Source of the DNA: JADLHS01 sp964561105
Lineage (GTDB): Bacteria > Verrucomicrobiota > Verrucomicrobiia > Limisphaerales > JADLHS01
DNA length: 64,000 bases
Assembly (NCBI GenBank): GCA_964561105.1
Contig: CAZLOH010000001.1
Location: 145,416 to 209,415 of the forward strand
Direction: 5' to 3'
The notes beneath the pieces are model-generated. The model saw only the letters and a list, made by a program, of their open reading frames with translations. It was not told the DNA's origin and searched no databases. Made by a program: the position numbers and the translations under genes. Position 1 is the first letter of the stretch; every line of letters begins with the position of its first letter. Shown piece after piece: positions 35,125 to 44,684 of this stretch.

Positions 35125-35577
35125 CTGTTGCGATTCCTTTCTTTGGGTTGCGACAGCGCTGGTCGGAATGACCCGGTTCATAGTCGACCTAATACGGTGG
35201 CCCTCGTGGGGTGAAGTTCTCTCAGCCTTCTGAACACGAGCCGACGGCGTCGTCGGTTTACTTGACTCAACCCTCGCAGGTGTGGTGGAAGGGACCGTGT
35301 CGACGCCGCGGCAAAACGTCTGCCAGACGCAATGTCACCGGGAATCTTTTCGGTGGCGACTGCGACAGCCAAGTTATTCACAGCCTCCCTGCGGCTGGCT
35401 TTCGGAGCCGCCTCCAGTCGGCTATGAATAACTTGGCAGATGGTATTAGGTGGAAATTCAAGGGCTACAGGGGAATTCGACCTTGACAGCGGGAGCGAGC
35501 CGTATAATTCCAAGCGGAAGGCACGCCGAACGGTCGTTGCTTGATTTGGCACTCATTTTCATAGCTACGAACCGCGC
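35125..35577. other. Noncoding region upstream of the IS110 transposase with a strong stem-loop
   Basis: GCCAAGTTATTCA (35368-35380) and TGAATAACTTGGC (35425-35437) are exact complements enclosing a GC-rich 44-base loop that itself contains the pair GGCTGGC / GGAGCCG-type dyads. IS110 elements carry a structured noncoding RNA (bridge RNA) next to the transposase. This 300-base stretch lies on the 5' side of the gene, where such an RNA is known for the IS110 subgroup. No coding sequence is convincing here. Confidence 0.45.
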
Positions 35578-37590
35578 TCACCAATTCCAGTTGGAGAAAA
35601 GTGAACGCAGCGTCGTAGCATAATTCGTCCGGAGCAACTCTGTTGTTTCCAAGCCTGACAAATCAAGATTCACAGGAACATCGCTGAGATCGGTAATTCT
35701 TTGAAGACGAACAATCCGCTGCGAAGTGGTTGGCCGACGCTCGTGCTCAAATTCGAAGAACATTCTGTAACGTGGTGATTGCAAACAAAACTGCACGGGA
35801 TCCAAGTCATGATTTTCAGCCACAACGATTGACTCATCCACTGTTTTGCGCAGAAGCGATTGCCCATCGAATAGATTTGTGGCCACGACACCCACAACAT
35901 CCAGCAGGGTTGGCAACAAATCCACATGTGTTGCTGCGGGAAGTTGCGGTGCTTCATTGGTAAGCGGCATGATGGAAGCAGGAATACGCAGGAGAAATGG
36001 AACGGCAGTTTGTGGCCGGAACAGGTTGCTGGCGTGTAGCAGCTTCCCATGTTCGAGAAACTCTTCACCGTGGTCACCGGTTGCAACGATGATAGAATTT
36101 CCATAAGCGCCTTTCTCTTTCAAGCGAAGCAAAATCTCGCCGATGAGCCGGTCTTGAAAATAAAGCGCGTTACGGTACCGGTTCACAATCAATTCGAGAC
36201 CTTCTGGATTGATGCGAAAGTCTCCGTAGTTCCATGATGCTGCATACGGTATGAATGGAGCGGGATCGTCAGGCGGCCAATCGTAGTCGTGGTGAGTTGA
36301 ATGATAGAAGACGAAGAAGAGGCGATTGCCCGCAGGCTCGTCCAAACCGCGCAATAACTGTTTGTTCACAGCGCGGTCACGCGTCGGCGCGTCGCCGAGC
36401 CCCAACTTTTGTGCGTCAAACATCATATCGCAAAGTTGTAGATTGTCTCCGAATGCCATCCGATCAACCCCATGATAATCCAGTGTGCTACTGCAAAGAA
36501 CGTTCACCTTGTATCCGAGCCGGCGAAACAACCGCAATGGAACACTGCCTGTGTGTGTAGCGACGCGTTTATCCATGCCGAAAGAAAGTCCATGATTAGC
36601 TGTCAACAGCGTGTACCATGAAACGTGGCTGGCATTGGCCGCCGCCCATGCTTGCGGAAACGGTAAGCACTCGTCGTGCAGTGCAGCAAGGTGGGGCGTA
36701 GCCTTATGATCGATGTAGTCGGCCCGTGTGCTTTCCAGCACAAAAACAAAAATGTCTGGATGTGCGCCCGCTTTGACACCCATGGCTCCCACGGCAGCGA
36801 TTGTCTTTTGGGAATCCCGCAGCGGACGCAGACCGTGGATAATGAAGCGACGCCCCGGTTTTGGCTCAGGGAAGCCAAAATGTACCGGTTGGGATTTTCT
36901 CAGTTCGGCGAAATGAATCTGGCAAGCATGATCGTCGCTGATGCTTAACACCTGACAGACAGTTAACAGGAATACTCCGATAAGCGCTAGGCGTCCGAAC
37001 TTCACGCGAATGAGGCTGCCCGCACGCCAAGACATCAAGCGTGGAGTGGTCGCAACCCAAGGATACCCGCAGGCTATTACAAGCACTAGTATGCCTCCAA
37101 ATCCGTAATTCGCGACCGTCCCAGACGCAATACCCGTATGCGCCCAGTTGAGCTTCAAGGCGGCAAGGCCGCCTTGAAGGAGAATTTGCACCGCAGGCCA
37201 AAGATGCAGCGACATTAGGCGATAAAGCACACAATCTAAGTATAGGCTTACCAAAAAAATGTGAACGGTCGCTAAGAAGATGACCCGCCAGCGTCTCCTG
37301 CCTCCTGCCAGCCATCCGTCTGTTGTGACTAGCGCTAGAAACATCAACGCGGCTTGGCAACCGAGGAACAACAGACCGCGAAACAAACCTGCCGGCTCCA
37401 CGAACTGGGCACCGAACCAAATGAGCCGGTTAAGCCAGAAATAATATAACAACCCTGGCAGCCACAGCCATACATCCAACGGAATGGGATGGTGATAAGC
37501 ACGGCGCAAGGTCATGGCTGCCGCAGCTACGATTGTGCGCCAGCCAAACAGTCGCTTTGTGCCAATGCCGTCATGAATTACGCCGTCCAT
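35578..37590 (-). CDS. Membrane-anchored sulfatase/phosphoethanolamine-transferase-like protein
   Basis: The product has 670 residues from the ATG at 37588-37590, which overlaps the upstream gene by 13 bases. About five hydrophobic segments precede an alkaline-phosphatase-fold domain. That domain has the metal and nucleophile region DIFVFVLESTRADYID (Thr nucleophile candidate in ESTRAD), FYHSTHHDYDW, and IIVATGDHGEEFLEHG. This layout is shared by LTA synthase, YejM/PbgA and phosphoethanolamine transferases. It could decorate the surface glycan made by the neighbouring transferases; the donor is unknown. Confidence 0.8.
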   Translation of the reverse strand: MDGVIHDGIGTKRLFGWRTIVAAAAMTLRRAYHHPIPLDVWLWLPGLLYYFWLNRLIWFGAQFVEPAGLFRGLLFLGCQAALMFLALVTTDGWLAGGRRRWRVIFLATVHIFLVSLYLDCVLYRLMSLHLWPAVQILLQGGLAALKLNWAHTGIASGTVANYGFGGILVLVIACGYPWVATTPRLMSWRAGSLIRVKFGRLALIGVFLLTVCQVLSISDDHACQIHFAELRKSQPVHFGFPEPKPGRRFIIHGLRPLRDSQKTIAAVGAMGVKAGAHPDIFVFVLESTRADYIDHKATPHLAALHDECLPFPQAWAAANASHVSWYTLLTANHGLSFGMDKRVATHTGSVPLRLFRRLGYKVNVLCSSTLDYHGVDRMAFGDNLQLCDMMFDAQKLGLGDAPTRDRAVNKQLLRGLDEPAGNRLFFVFYHSTHHDYDWPPDDPAPFIPYAASWNYGDFRINPEGLELIVNRYRNALYFQDRLIGEILLRLKEKGAYGNSIIVATGDHGEEFLEHGKLLHASNLFRPQTAVPFLLRIPASIMPLTNEAPQLPAATHVDLLPTLLDVVGVVATNLFDGQSLLRKTVDESIVVAENHDLDPVQFCLQSPRYRMFFEFEHERRPTTSQRIVRLQRITDLSDVPVNLDLSGLETTELLRTNYATTLRSLFSNWNW

Positions 37591-38813
37591 ACAAAATTGA
37601 TATGTCGTAGTAAAAACCAGATTTGAAATATCCCCGAAAACGCCACCGCGTACCAAAGCGCAAATCCATCATCCTTGTCCTCTAGCCATCGGGCTAAAAC
37701 GAGGAACAGGGGGAAACACATCATCACATTTCGTGTGTAGGACAAAAACCATGAGGACGCTGCCGGAATCAGACCGAGGAAGCACGCGTAAACGAAATAG
37801 ACTTTGTTCAATTTCCACATTGGATAGAGGCAAGCGAGTAGCAGGATAAACAAACCTCGATCTATCATTGAGTCCAGCATGCCATGCAGCCGCAGGGGCA
37901 TGAACAAATGGCTCAGAAACGCCGGCAGATCGAAGAGGTGCGCAACTGAGGGCTGGTTTGGGTAGAACTGTTGCGCTTCAAATCCCTCCAGGGCGTTGCC
38001 CATCGTGCTATGCATGACGCCGAAATAAGCCGCGTAGCCGAGAATTGGCCCATAGTAAGTCAGATATGCCTTCCAGTGCGTTCGCCGCAACCAGAGATGA
38101 GCCAGCAGCGGAAAAACGCAAAACACCCCGACGGCTTTAGTTAGCGGCAGCAAAAATCCGATCGCCGCCACGCAGATATACCGCTCATTGAACAGACACA
38201 GGAAAAAAAGCGTCACCAACAGCAGAAACAGCGACTCTGTGTAAATGAACGAAAAAAAGATCGCTCCCGGATACGCCAACAGCAACGCCACCGACGCGTT
38301 TGCAATCTTTAGCCCGTGCTGCTGCTCTACCAAATAATGAAAGACGAGGAAAGCAACGGCGGAGAGAATATTCGCCAACAAAAGTCCCGCAATAAAGTGA
38401 TTTCCAAACGTCAGCCATGAGACCACTCGGATCAAGTAAGGCCAGAGCGGGTAAAAAGCACACGAAGCCGTTCCCTGTTGATACCCCGCTTCACTTAGGA
38501 ACAAGTAGTGCGCCCCGTCCCAAGTCGCGAAGTATGTTGCCAGCGTCGGCGGACCTTCGCGCGGCCAATGAATGTCGTTCTGGTATTCACGCTGGTTGAA
38601 TGCAGGGAGCCAAGTAACGGCGCATAATGCGACTGCCGCAAGAACCGCTTTGCACGCCAACACGATCACAGCCAGCCTGCGGCGGGATGGACTCAAAAAC
38701 GGTGTATTACCTGAGTTCGGCGCTTCCCGTGCAATCGCGAATGTGCGGTCCGCCATTTCAGCACAACCACCAGTTGCAGACTTACACTCCTGATTGCTGA
38801 TGCTCTGTGTCAT
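37578..38813 (-). CDS. PIG-V-like mannosyltransferase, copy 1
   Basis: The product has 411 residues with about ten membrane segments. The phrases FATWDGAHYLFLSEAGYQ, CAFYPLWPYLIRV, and AYPGAIFFSFIYTESLFLLL match the PIG-V (GPI mannosyltransferase 2) fold, where WDxxHY and PxxxFF...YTES are family landmarks. It probably transfers a sugar from a polyprenyl-phosphate donor on the outer face of the membrane. Its start overlaps the stop of the gene at 38813-40372 by one base. A paralogue lies at 42681-43790. Confidence 0.78.
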   Translation of the reverse strand: MTQSISNQECKSATGGCAEMADRTFAIAREAPNSGNTPFLSPSRRRLAVIVLACKAVLAAVALCAVTWLPAFNQREYQNDIHWPREGPPTLATYFATWDGAHYLFLSEAGYQQGTASCAFYPLWPYLIRVVSWLTFGNHFIAGLLLANILSAVAFLVFHYLVEQQHGLKIANASVALLLAYPGAIFFSFIYTESLFLLLVTLFFLCLFNERYICVAAIGFLLPLTKAVGVFCVFPLLAHLWLRRTHWKAYLTYYGPILGYAAYFGVMHSTMGNALEGFEAQQFYPNQPSVAHLFDLPAFLSHLFMPLRLHGMLDSMIDRGLFILLLACLYPMWKLNKVYFVYACFLGLIPAASSWFLSYTRNVMMCFPLFLVLARWLEDKDDGFALWYAVAFSGIFQIWFLLRHINFVWTA

Positions 38814-40372
38814 TACCTGAGAGACCTGCTTTCACGAGGTTTCATTATTACGAAATGCTCATCGCGAAACACCTCCACGAATTCTCTGTAATCCTCCGAT
38901 TTTACCCTGCGAAGGCCGCCGACATAAGTCACCGCATAATCCCCCTCCCGAAGCTTGTCGGATTGTGGAACAGAACTGTAAGAATCAACTATCGAAACGG
39001 ACCCGAATCTTCCCTGCTTCAGGTCATAAAATCGCAGAGGCATCGCGATGAAGAATTCAGCATAGACCCGCCTGGCACCCAACGCTTCAAGTTGGTCATA
39101 CAGCCTGTCAGTTCTGATATAATTGCTACTGGTTTCGGGCTTGCTCCCAAATCGATACTCAGAAACCAATCCATGAGTACTAATCTGGATGGCAAAATAA
39201 TTGCAAGCAGTTCTCACCAACTGGAGTGATACAAACGCGCATAACGCCAGCCAAATCACGCCTTTTGGCCAAAGACTGAATGCGCTCTTTTCTCCGCCGA
39301 CTAGAGCAAATTGAAAAAACTCATTGAGCGCGCACGCTACTATCAATGGCATGACATAGAGGATCAACAAGAAATATCTGTCCGAGTTCTTCGGGCAAAG
39401 AACTAAGGTGGTGAGAAAAATGATGACTCCAAAAAGCAGCAACTTCTTCCCCTGTTTTCCCCACGTCACCTTTCGCCTCAATCGCATTGCCAGTCCCGCC
39501 AAAAGAATAGGCAGGATCAGATCAGGTGAACGAAATCTGACCTCGCCCGTGAATCTTTGGAAGATCGGATAACCGTGAACCATTTGGACGAGTAATCCGG
39601 GCCATTCTTTCAGGCGTTGCAGCAGTTTTGGCAGAAACTCACCACTGACGCCACCAGCAAGATTGCCATTGCTTAAATCTTCAGAAACAAGCACGGAGAT
39701 AAGTTTTGGTGCCAGCGCCAGCAGAAAGCCATAATAAACCACGTATAGCGCAGGCATACGAAACAACGAAAACCGATGCTCCCAGAAAGCGACTGTCAGT
39801 AGCGCGACCGGCACTGCGGCGAAGATTAAGTGATTCCAAGTTCCCAACCCCAAGCATCCTCCAGAGAATAGCCACAGCACAGCTCGCATGTATCCGGTCC
39901 GATGCCTAGCCTCCAACAAAAGCACTACTGCCCCCGCCGCCAAGAGGGGATTTAGCGCGAAGACTTCGTAAGCTAGACGACCGTAAGCTGTGAAGGCCGG
40001 AAGTGTGACCAGAACAAGCACGGAAAGTCCGGCAACAAAACCGCCGAAGAGTCGTTTTGCTGCGATGAAATAGAACACCACGAAAACCAACGAGTTGATG
40101 ACAGTCAAAGATCGTAGAACGGTCACTCGGTAGCCGAAAAGCGCCAAAATTGGAGCGAGGAGATATTGTTGGATCGGGCCGGTATACCAAGTCATCCCAG
40201 CCGTGGGACGCTTGCCATTGAGAATTTCATGCGCACGTACGCCAGCCCAAGCTTCATCCCCGTGGAACCCCGGCACCGTCCCTAAAAACAGAATTAGCAA
40301 CAGAAGGGCCAGCAGCAGTGAAACCGCTAACAGTACTATTCCACTTTCGAGGATGTTTTTTTCTGCAACCAC
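38813..40372 (-). CDS. GT39/ArnT-like membrane glycosyltransferase
   Basis: The product has 519 residues with about eleven membrane segments. The first periplasmic loop has GTVPGFHGDEAWAGVRAHEI, in which the acidic HGDEAW motif matches the D/E-rich catalytic site of the PMT/ArnT (GT-C) fold. The middle has TAYGRLAYEVFALNPLLAAG. A soluble C-terminal region ends the protein. It belongs to the same unit as the two PIG-V-like enzymes. The acceptor is unknown. Confidence 0.72.
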   Translation of the reverse strand: MVAEKNILESGIVLLAVSLLLALLLLILFLGTVPGFHGDEAWAGVRAHEILNGKRPTAGMTWYTGPIQQYLLAPILALFGYRVTVLRSLTVINSLVFVVFYFIAAKRLFGGFVAGLSVLVLVTLPAFTAYGRLAYEVFALNPLLAAGAVVLLLEARHRTGYMRAVLWLFSGGCLGLGTWNHLIFAAVPVALLTVAFWEHRFSLFRMPALYVVYYGFLLALAPKLISVLVSEDLSNGNLAGGVSGEFLPKLLQRLKEWPGLLVQMVHGYPIFQRFTGEVRFRSPDLILPILLAGLAMRLRRKVTWGKQGKKLLLFGVIIFLTTLVLCPKNSDRYFLLILYVMPLIVACALNEFFQFALVGGEKSAFSLWPKGVIWLALCAFVSLQLVRTACNYFAIQISTHGLVSEYRFGSKPETSSNYIRTDRLYDQLEALGARRVYAEFFIAMPLRFYDLKQGRFGSVSIVDSYSSVPQSDKLREGDYAVTYVGGLRRVKSEDYREFVEVFRDEHFVIMKPRESRSLR

Positions 40373-41136
40373 AAAATATCCGGGTTATTCGGGGTTTGTA
40401 CATGCAATCCTTTTGAGACGCGCCCGCCGGGCCGCGTTCGTGGGTCTTTCCAACGGTGTGTTTCAGTGTGGCCATCGGCAAAGTGAATGCCAGCAGCCAG
40501 ATTGTGGTACGCACCCGGCCAGTCGAGTATGGCAGTGGGCTCTGCCATCGAGACCGCAAAGGATCCATCACTGATATTGTCCGGGTCTTCATCCATCAGG
40601 ACCCATAAATCGCACGGTGCTGGCTGTGTTATGTCGGAAAATCGACCGTATGTACGCCACGGGCGATTGGCCTGGTGCTTGTGCGTCCCATCCAACCACG
40701 GTCCATCCACCGCCGTTACCGGCGTGTCGGGTTTGGTTCCGACCGCTTGGCTCATGGAAAAAGTTCGCACGTGAACCGTCTTATCCGCCGGGCACTTGAA
40801 TACCTTGGCTGATCCTGAAACATAGGGGGCGACTGCTGAACGGCTTGGATCCAGCAGCAACGCTGTATTCGTGGCGTCCGCAGGTTTTCCCATATCGCCT
40901 GAGACCCACATCTTGTTGGTCTGGTAATCCGGGTTAGGTGGTAGCCAATCGCTGTAATCGGAAGTGTAAAGATGCAACGCCAGCATTAACTGCCTACCAT
41001 TGCTGATACAAAATGTACCCTGTGCTTTTTGCTTCGTGCGGGAGAACGCGGGCAAGAGCAATGCCGCGAGAATGCCGATGATTGCAATCACCACCAATAG
41101 TTCCAACAGAGTGAACGCCTGCCTGATCGTTTTCAT
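40336..41136 (-). CDS. Type II/IV pseudopilin-like protein
   Basis: The product has 266 residues. A short basic leader is followed by FTLLELLVVIAIIGILAA, the prepilin methylation/cleavage motif with Glu5 and the hydrophobic helix. The C-terminal part includes CISNGRQLMLALHLYTSDYS and the late motif GIHFADGHTETHRW, the pattern common in Verrucomicrobiota and Planctomycetota pseudopilins. Processing by PilD/GspO would place it in the inner membrane or a pseudopilus. It lies inside the glycosyltransferase unit and its end overlaps the following gene's start by 37 bases. Confidence 0.88.
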   Translation of the reverse strand: MKTIRQAFTLLELLVVIAIIGILAALLLPAFSRTKQKAQGTFCISNGRQLMLALHLYTSDYSDWLPPNPDYQTNKMWVSGDMGKPADATNTALLLDPSRSAVAPYVSGSAKVFKCPADKTVHVRTFSMSQAVGTKPDTPVTAVDGPWLDGTHKHQANRPWRTYGRFSDITQPAPCDLWVLMDEDPDNISDGSFAVSMAEPTAILDWPGAYHNLAAGIHFADGHTETHRWKDPRTRPGGRVSKGLHVQTPNNPDILWLQKKTSSKVE

Positions 41137-41137
41137 A

Positions 41138-42649
41138 TCAAGTTTTTGGGTCGAACAACATGCATCGATAGAAGTCTATTAGCCCAAGTAGACATGCTGC
41201 TAAAATTATCACCAGCGCGCCTCGCGCCCAAGAACCACCACGTTGCCAAAACTGTGCTACGCCCAGTCCAAACAAACCGCAAAACGGCACGAATGCTGGC
41301 GCGAAAAAGCGCATGTTCTGATTGCAGGCGTACGGAAATTTTAAGGCATACGTCACGGTTATCAACGTCTGGCAAACGACTAGCACTAGACAGGTGACCC
41401 ACACCGGTCGCAATTCAGAGCGCGGCATTATGAGCGCGCCTGTCGCCAGAAGCAGCAACATTCCGAGACATCCCCACCGTAGCAATCCCGGCCAATGAAA
41501 GTTTAAATCACGCATTCCGTATTCTCCAAAAAGAAGACTTGTTACCAACGCGGTTGGATACGACTGCCGCATCGGCTCGTCATAATAGAATCCACCTCCA
41601 AGAAACGCGGCGAAATCAAATGAGCACAACCGCTGCGCCATCGGTGCGTGAATTAACAAATTGTCTGGTAAGGCGGCGTTAACATAAAGTGGATTGCCCG
41701 TTTGCAGCGCTGTACGCGTCCACCAAAACACTTGCCAAGCCACGGCTGGCAAGGCGGTCAAGCAAGATGGCCATAGCGCAGCACGCCAGTTTGATCGATG
41801 CGACTCCACACAAAAAACCAATGTCAGCACCCCGCCAACAATTGCTAAAGATGATCCCTTCGTTGCCAGCAATGCCGGGCACAAGATCGCTACCCACCAC
41901 AACCAACGCTTTCCCGTTGACGAATTGTCGGTGATGGGAACCTTGGTTTTGACGAACTCCGCCGTGGCGAACAGTAGCCCCGCCCCCAGGACCGGCAGTA
42001 ACACATCGTTATTGATCCGCCCTGCGAAAAACACGTGTCCAGGCAGTAATGCTAACAACCCTAGCGCTGCGACGCTTTCCAAGTCGTTAAACCCAAGTCG
42101 TCGAAACGTCGGTAGCGCGGCGACTATGGCGGTTAGATACAGTACTGAGGCGAAAAACTGAACCGACCTAAAAGCGTCGGCAAAAGTTACGCTGGAAAAA
42201 AGCCACCGCCATGCCGCAGCCGCAATGTAATACAAGGGCGGCTGCCATGTTTCCCAACCTAGCTGCACGTTCGGCAAACTGCCTTCCGTTGTCAAATGCT
42301 CAATGTACTCGCGATGCCCTTCCACATCATGCTGCCGAACAGATGGCGGTGTTACGATCACATATTGCAGCGCCAAGAATCCCGCCAGCGCTATCGGCCA
42401 TCCAACCCATGGCCAATATTGAAATCGTGCTGCCAGCGCAAAAGCGACTATACCCCATGCAATTAACCCAAAGATACTGAGCAACCAAAAGTCTTGCAAT
42501 TGCTCATGTTGAAGCAACCGCGCCGCAATCAAAAACAGAGCCCAAATCGATGAGTTGAACACAGTTCCGCGCGAGCGAGGCCAACACTGAATAAGGGAAA
42601 GTGCAAAACCTCTCGCTTTACTTTCTTGAGGTTGCTTAGTGGTACTCAT
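41138..42649 (-). CDS. GT39-like membrane glycosyltransferase, second copy
   Basis: The product has about 503 residues from the ATG at 42647-42649; a TTG ten codons upstream is less likely. It has many membrane segments. The first loop carries SVRQHDVEGHREYIEHLTTE, with acidic/His residues where GT-C enzymes have the catalytic DD/DE. Later segments include WQPPLYYIAAAAWRW and LLALLPGHVFFAGRINNDVL, typical of dolichyl-phosphate-mannose mannosyltransferase-like proteins. It is one base from the pseudopilin stop, indicating co-transcription. Confidence 0.7.
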   Translation of the reverse strand: MSTTKQPQESKARGFALSLIQCWPRSRGTVFNSSIWALFLIAARLLQHEQLQDFWLLSIFGLIAWGIVAFALAARFQYWPWVGWPIALAGFLALQYVIVTPPSVRQHDVEGHREYIEHLTTEGSLPNVQLGWETWQPPLYYIAAAAWRWLFSSVTFADAFRSVQFFASVLYLTAIVAALPTFRRLGFNDLESVAALGLLALLPGHVFFAGRINNDVLLPVLGAGLLFATAEFVKTKVPITDNSSTGKRWLWWVAILCPALLATKGSSLAIVGGVLTLVFCVESHRSNWRAALWPSCLTALPAVAWQVFWWTRTALQTGNPLYVNAALPDNLLIHAPMAQRLCSFDFAAFLGGGFYYDEPMRQSYPTALVTSLLFGEYGMRDLNFHWPGLLRWGCLGMLLLLATGALIMPRSELRPVWVTCLVLVVCQTLITVTYALKFPYACNQNMRFFAPAFVPFCGLFGLGVAQFWQRGGSWARGALVIILAACLLGLIDFYRCMLFDPKT

Positions 42650-42680
42650 TCCGCACTCCGAAAGCGATTCGCTCGTCAAC

Positions 42681-43790
42681 TCAACCCGCCCAGTTGAAAT
42701 TTACAAACCGCATTACGGCCCACGCCTGCAATGCCGCCAACAGTATCACGTAATACCAAAAGACCCACCGCGGCCCTTTTACCGTCAATTGCGCAAGCAC
42801 GATGAACAATGGGAATAACACCATAATGTAGCGACGGTATGACATGAAATAACTTGTCATTGCCGGCACCAACCCTGTTGGCAGAGTGTACCAGAACCAT
42901 GTTTTGTTGAGTCTCCAAACCGCCGGCAAGAAGGCTAGAAACAGCAAAAAAAAGCCGCGATCCAGTGCTGAATCCATCATCCCGCCTACACTGCTCACGT
43001 TCATGAATGCGCTCCAGAATGCTGGCAGGTCGAACATGTTTTTGATCGAAGGGGAGTACGGATACTCTTTTTGAGCTTCAAATCCTTCAAAGGCGTTTCC
43101 TGTCCATATATGCATAAGGCCAAAATAAGCGCCGTAGCCGACTATGGGTGCCGACAGCAACAGATAATGCTGCCAAGACTTTCGCTCCTCGTAGAGATGC
43201 CACAGAAACGGTAACAGGATAAACACCCCCACTGCTCGTGTGAGTGGAAGTAGTAACGAAAGGAAAGTCATATAAAAATAATGCCTTTGCGCCAATGCCC
43301 AAAAGAATGCCATTACCATAGCGAAATAGAGCGATTCCGTGTAGGGGAACGAAAAGAATAATGCCCCGGGGAATGCTAAGAAAAAGATGAGTGCGTCGCG
43401 CACCTGCAAATTCTTGTCGTGAATTCTGATTAGCCTGAGGAACATCCAGCAACCGAACATTGAAAATGCATTAGCTAGCAGCAGGCTCGAAACAAGCGTA
43501 CCTATCTTGGTCACGTACGACGTCGCACGGATTACCAACGGCCAGAATGGATAAAATGCGCAGGAAGGAGAGCCGGACTGATAGCCATCTGTGCTCAATA
43601 GCATGTAATGGGCGCTGTCCCATGTGGCTAACCTAGCAGTAAAGATGGGGGTTTCATTATCGGGCCACCGTGCGAAGGCCGATCTGAATTCTATTGCGTT
43701 AAAGTCAAAGCCGATCATGGCGAACAACGCTGCGGCCCATAACAATACCTTAACCGTTAGAATGGTTCGCCAAAAGCTTAAAGCTTTCAT
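42681..43790 (-). CDS. PIG-V-like mannosyltransferase, copy 2
   Basis: The product has 369 residues from the ATG at 43788-43790. An in-frame ATG at 43862 would add 24 basic residues and overlap the GtrA gene, so the shorter start is preferred. It carries the same landmarks as copy 1: ATWDSAHYMLLSTDGYQ, CAFYPFWPLVIRA, and AFPGALFFSFPYTESLYFA. The C-terminal half also aligns with copy 1 (MMDSALDRGFFLLFLAFLPA against MLDSMIDRGLFILLLACLYP). The two are clear paralogues from an old duplication. Confidence 0.78.
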   Translation of the reverse strand: MKALSFWRTILTVKVLLWAAALFAMIGFDFNAIEFRSAFARWPDNETPIFTARLATWDSAHYMLLSTDGYQSGSPSCAFYPFWPLVIRATSYVTKIGTLVSSLLLANAFSMFGCWMFLRLIRIHDKNLQVRDALIFFLAFPGALFFSFPYTESLYFAMVMAFFWALAQRHYFYMTFLSLLLPLTRAVGVFILLPFLWHLYEERKSWQHYLLLSAPIVGYGAYFGLMHIWTGNAFEGFEAQKEYPYSPSIKNMFDLPAFWSAFMNVSSVGGMMDSALDRGFFLLFLAFLPAVWRLNKTWFWYTLPTGLVPAMTSYFMSYRRYIMVLFPLFIVLAQLTVKGPRWVFWYYVILLAALQAWAVMRFVNFNWAG

Positions 43791-43821
43791 AACCAATAAC
43801 CGGACACTTGTGGCTTTCTTT

Positions 43822-44445
43822 CTACTTGTGAAGACCCGACGAACGCCAGTTAAACCGGGCATTTATTCCGAAATTCCACATCGTGACCAATCCAATCGCC
43901 AAGAAGTTTGACAAATAGAGGTTCAGGTCCAGAACTGTGTAGAACAGGTGCAACAATATCGTCGCAAATACAATTCCAATCCCACAAATCGCGTTAAATA
44001 CAAGGAATCGGTGTAAGCGCGCAAGATGGAGACAATGCGTGGCGGTGTACCTATCGGCGTCTTCAAGGTTGGATTCAGATCCGGTACGCCCGGAATCGTA
44101 CACCTTTGTTTGCTGTCTGCAACCACGGAACGTCCAGAACTCGTTCCAGACAAAGTTGTTCACGAGCGCGATTTCTGCCGCGCATAATTTGCTGAATGTA
44201 ACATTCCACGCGAGAGTTTTCAGATCAGCAAGAACCCAAAGCATCCCCATATCCACAATCGCCCCGCTCCCGCCTACTAGGCAGAACTTTATGAATTGTC
44301 TTATGCGTTCAGAAGTAAGGACGCGAGCTGTTGCAGCCAAAACAGTCGCAGGACGCTCGCTTTGTACCCCGGTGGATTTCATTAGCTTCGGCGACCCCAT
44401 GGCTTTGGCTGTATTTTTTGCGTTGTGTTTCGTTCTCAAATCCAT
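43822..44445 (-). CDS. GtrA-family membrane protein (polyprenyl-linked sugar flippase type)
   Basis: The product has 207 residues with a long hydrophilic N-terminus followed by four hydrophobic segments. The GtrA signature is clear: QFIKFCLVGGSGAIVDMG, then ALVNNFVWNEFWTFRG, and a final FLAIGLVTMWNFGINARFNW. GtrA proteins are thought to flip polyprenyl-phosphate sugars. It is the first gene of the glycosylation unit reading down to 35578. The region 44446-44680 upstream has no gene; promoter elements are not clear. Confidence 0.85.
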   Translation of the reverse strand: MDLRTKHNAKNTAKAMGSPKLMKSTGVQSERPATVLAATARVLTSERIRQFIKFCLVGGSGAIVDMGMLWVLADLKTLAWNVTFSKLCAAEIALVNNFVWNEFWTFRGCRQQTKVYDSGRTGSESNLEDADRYTATHCLHLARLHRFLVFNAICGIGIVFATILLHLFYTVLDLNLYLSNFLAIGLVTMWNFGINARFNWRSSGLHK

Positions 44446-44684
44446 ACTCAGATGAGAAAACAGTGCGAATCTTGCCTATTGCGTCCCGCCGTTTTTGCAG
44501 GGAGCACGCATCTACTAATCTGTCGCAACTGGATGCCACAAGCTAAACACTAGAATTCCTCGTTGCTGAGGAACTAGGTATGACAAATAGAATCGTAGCA
44601 AACGTGTCTTGGCACGCAATTAGAAAATGGACTAGAAAATGGACTGGCCTTGCCCTAATGCCTTTCGGGAATTCATGGTCAGAG

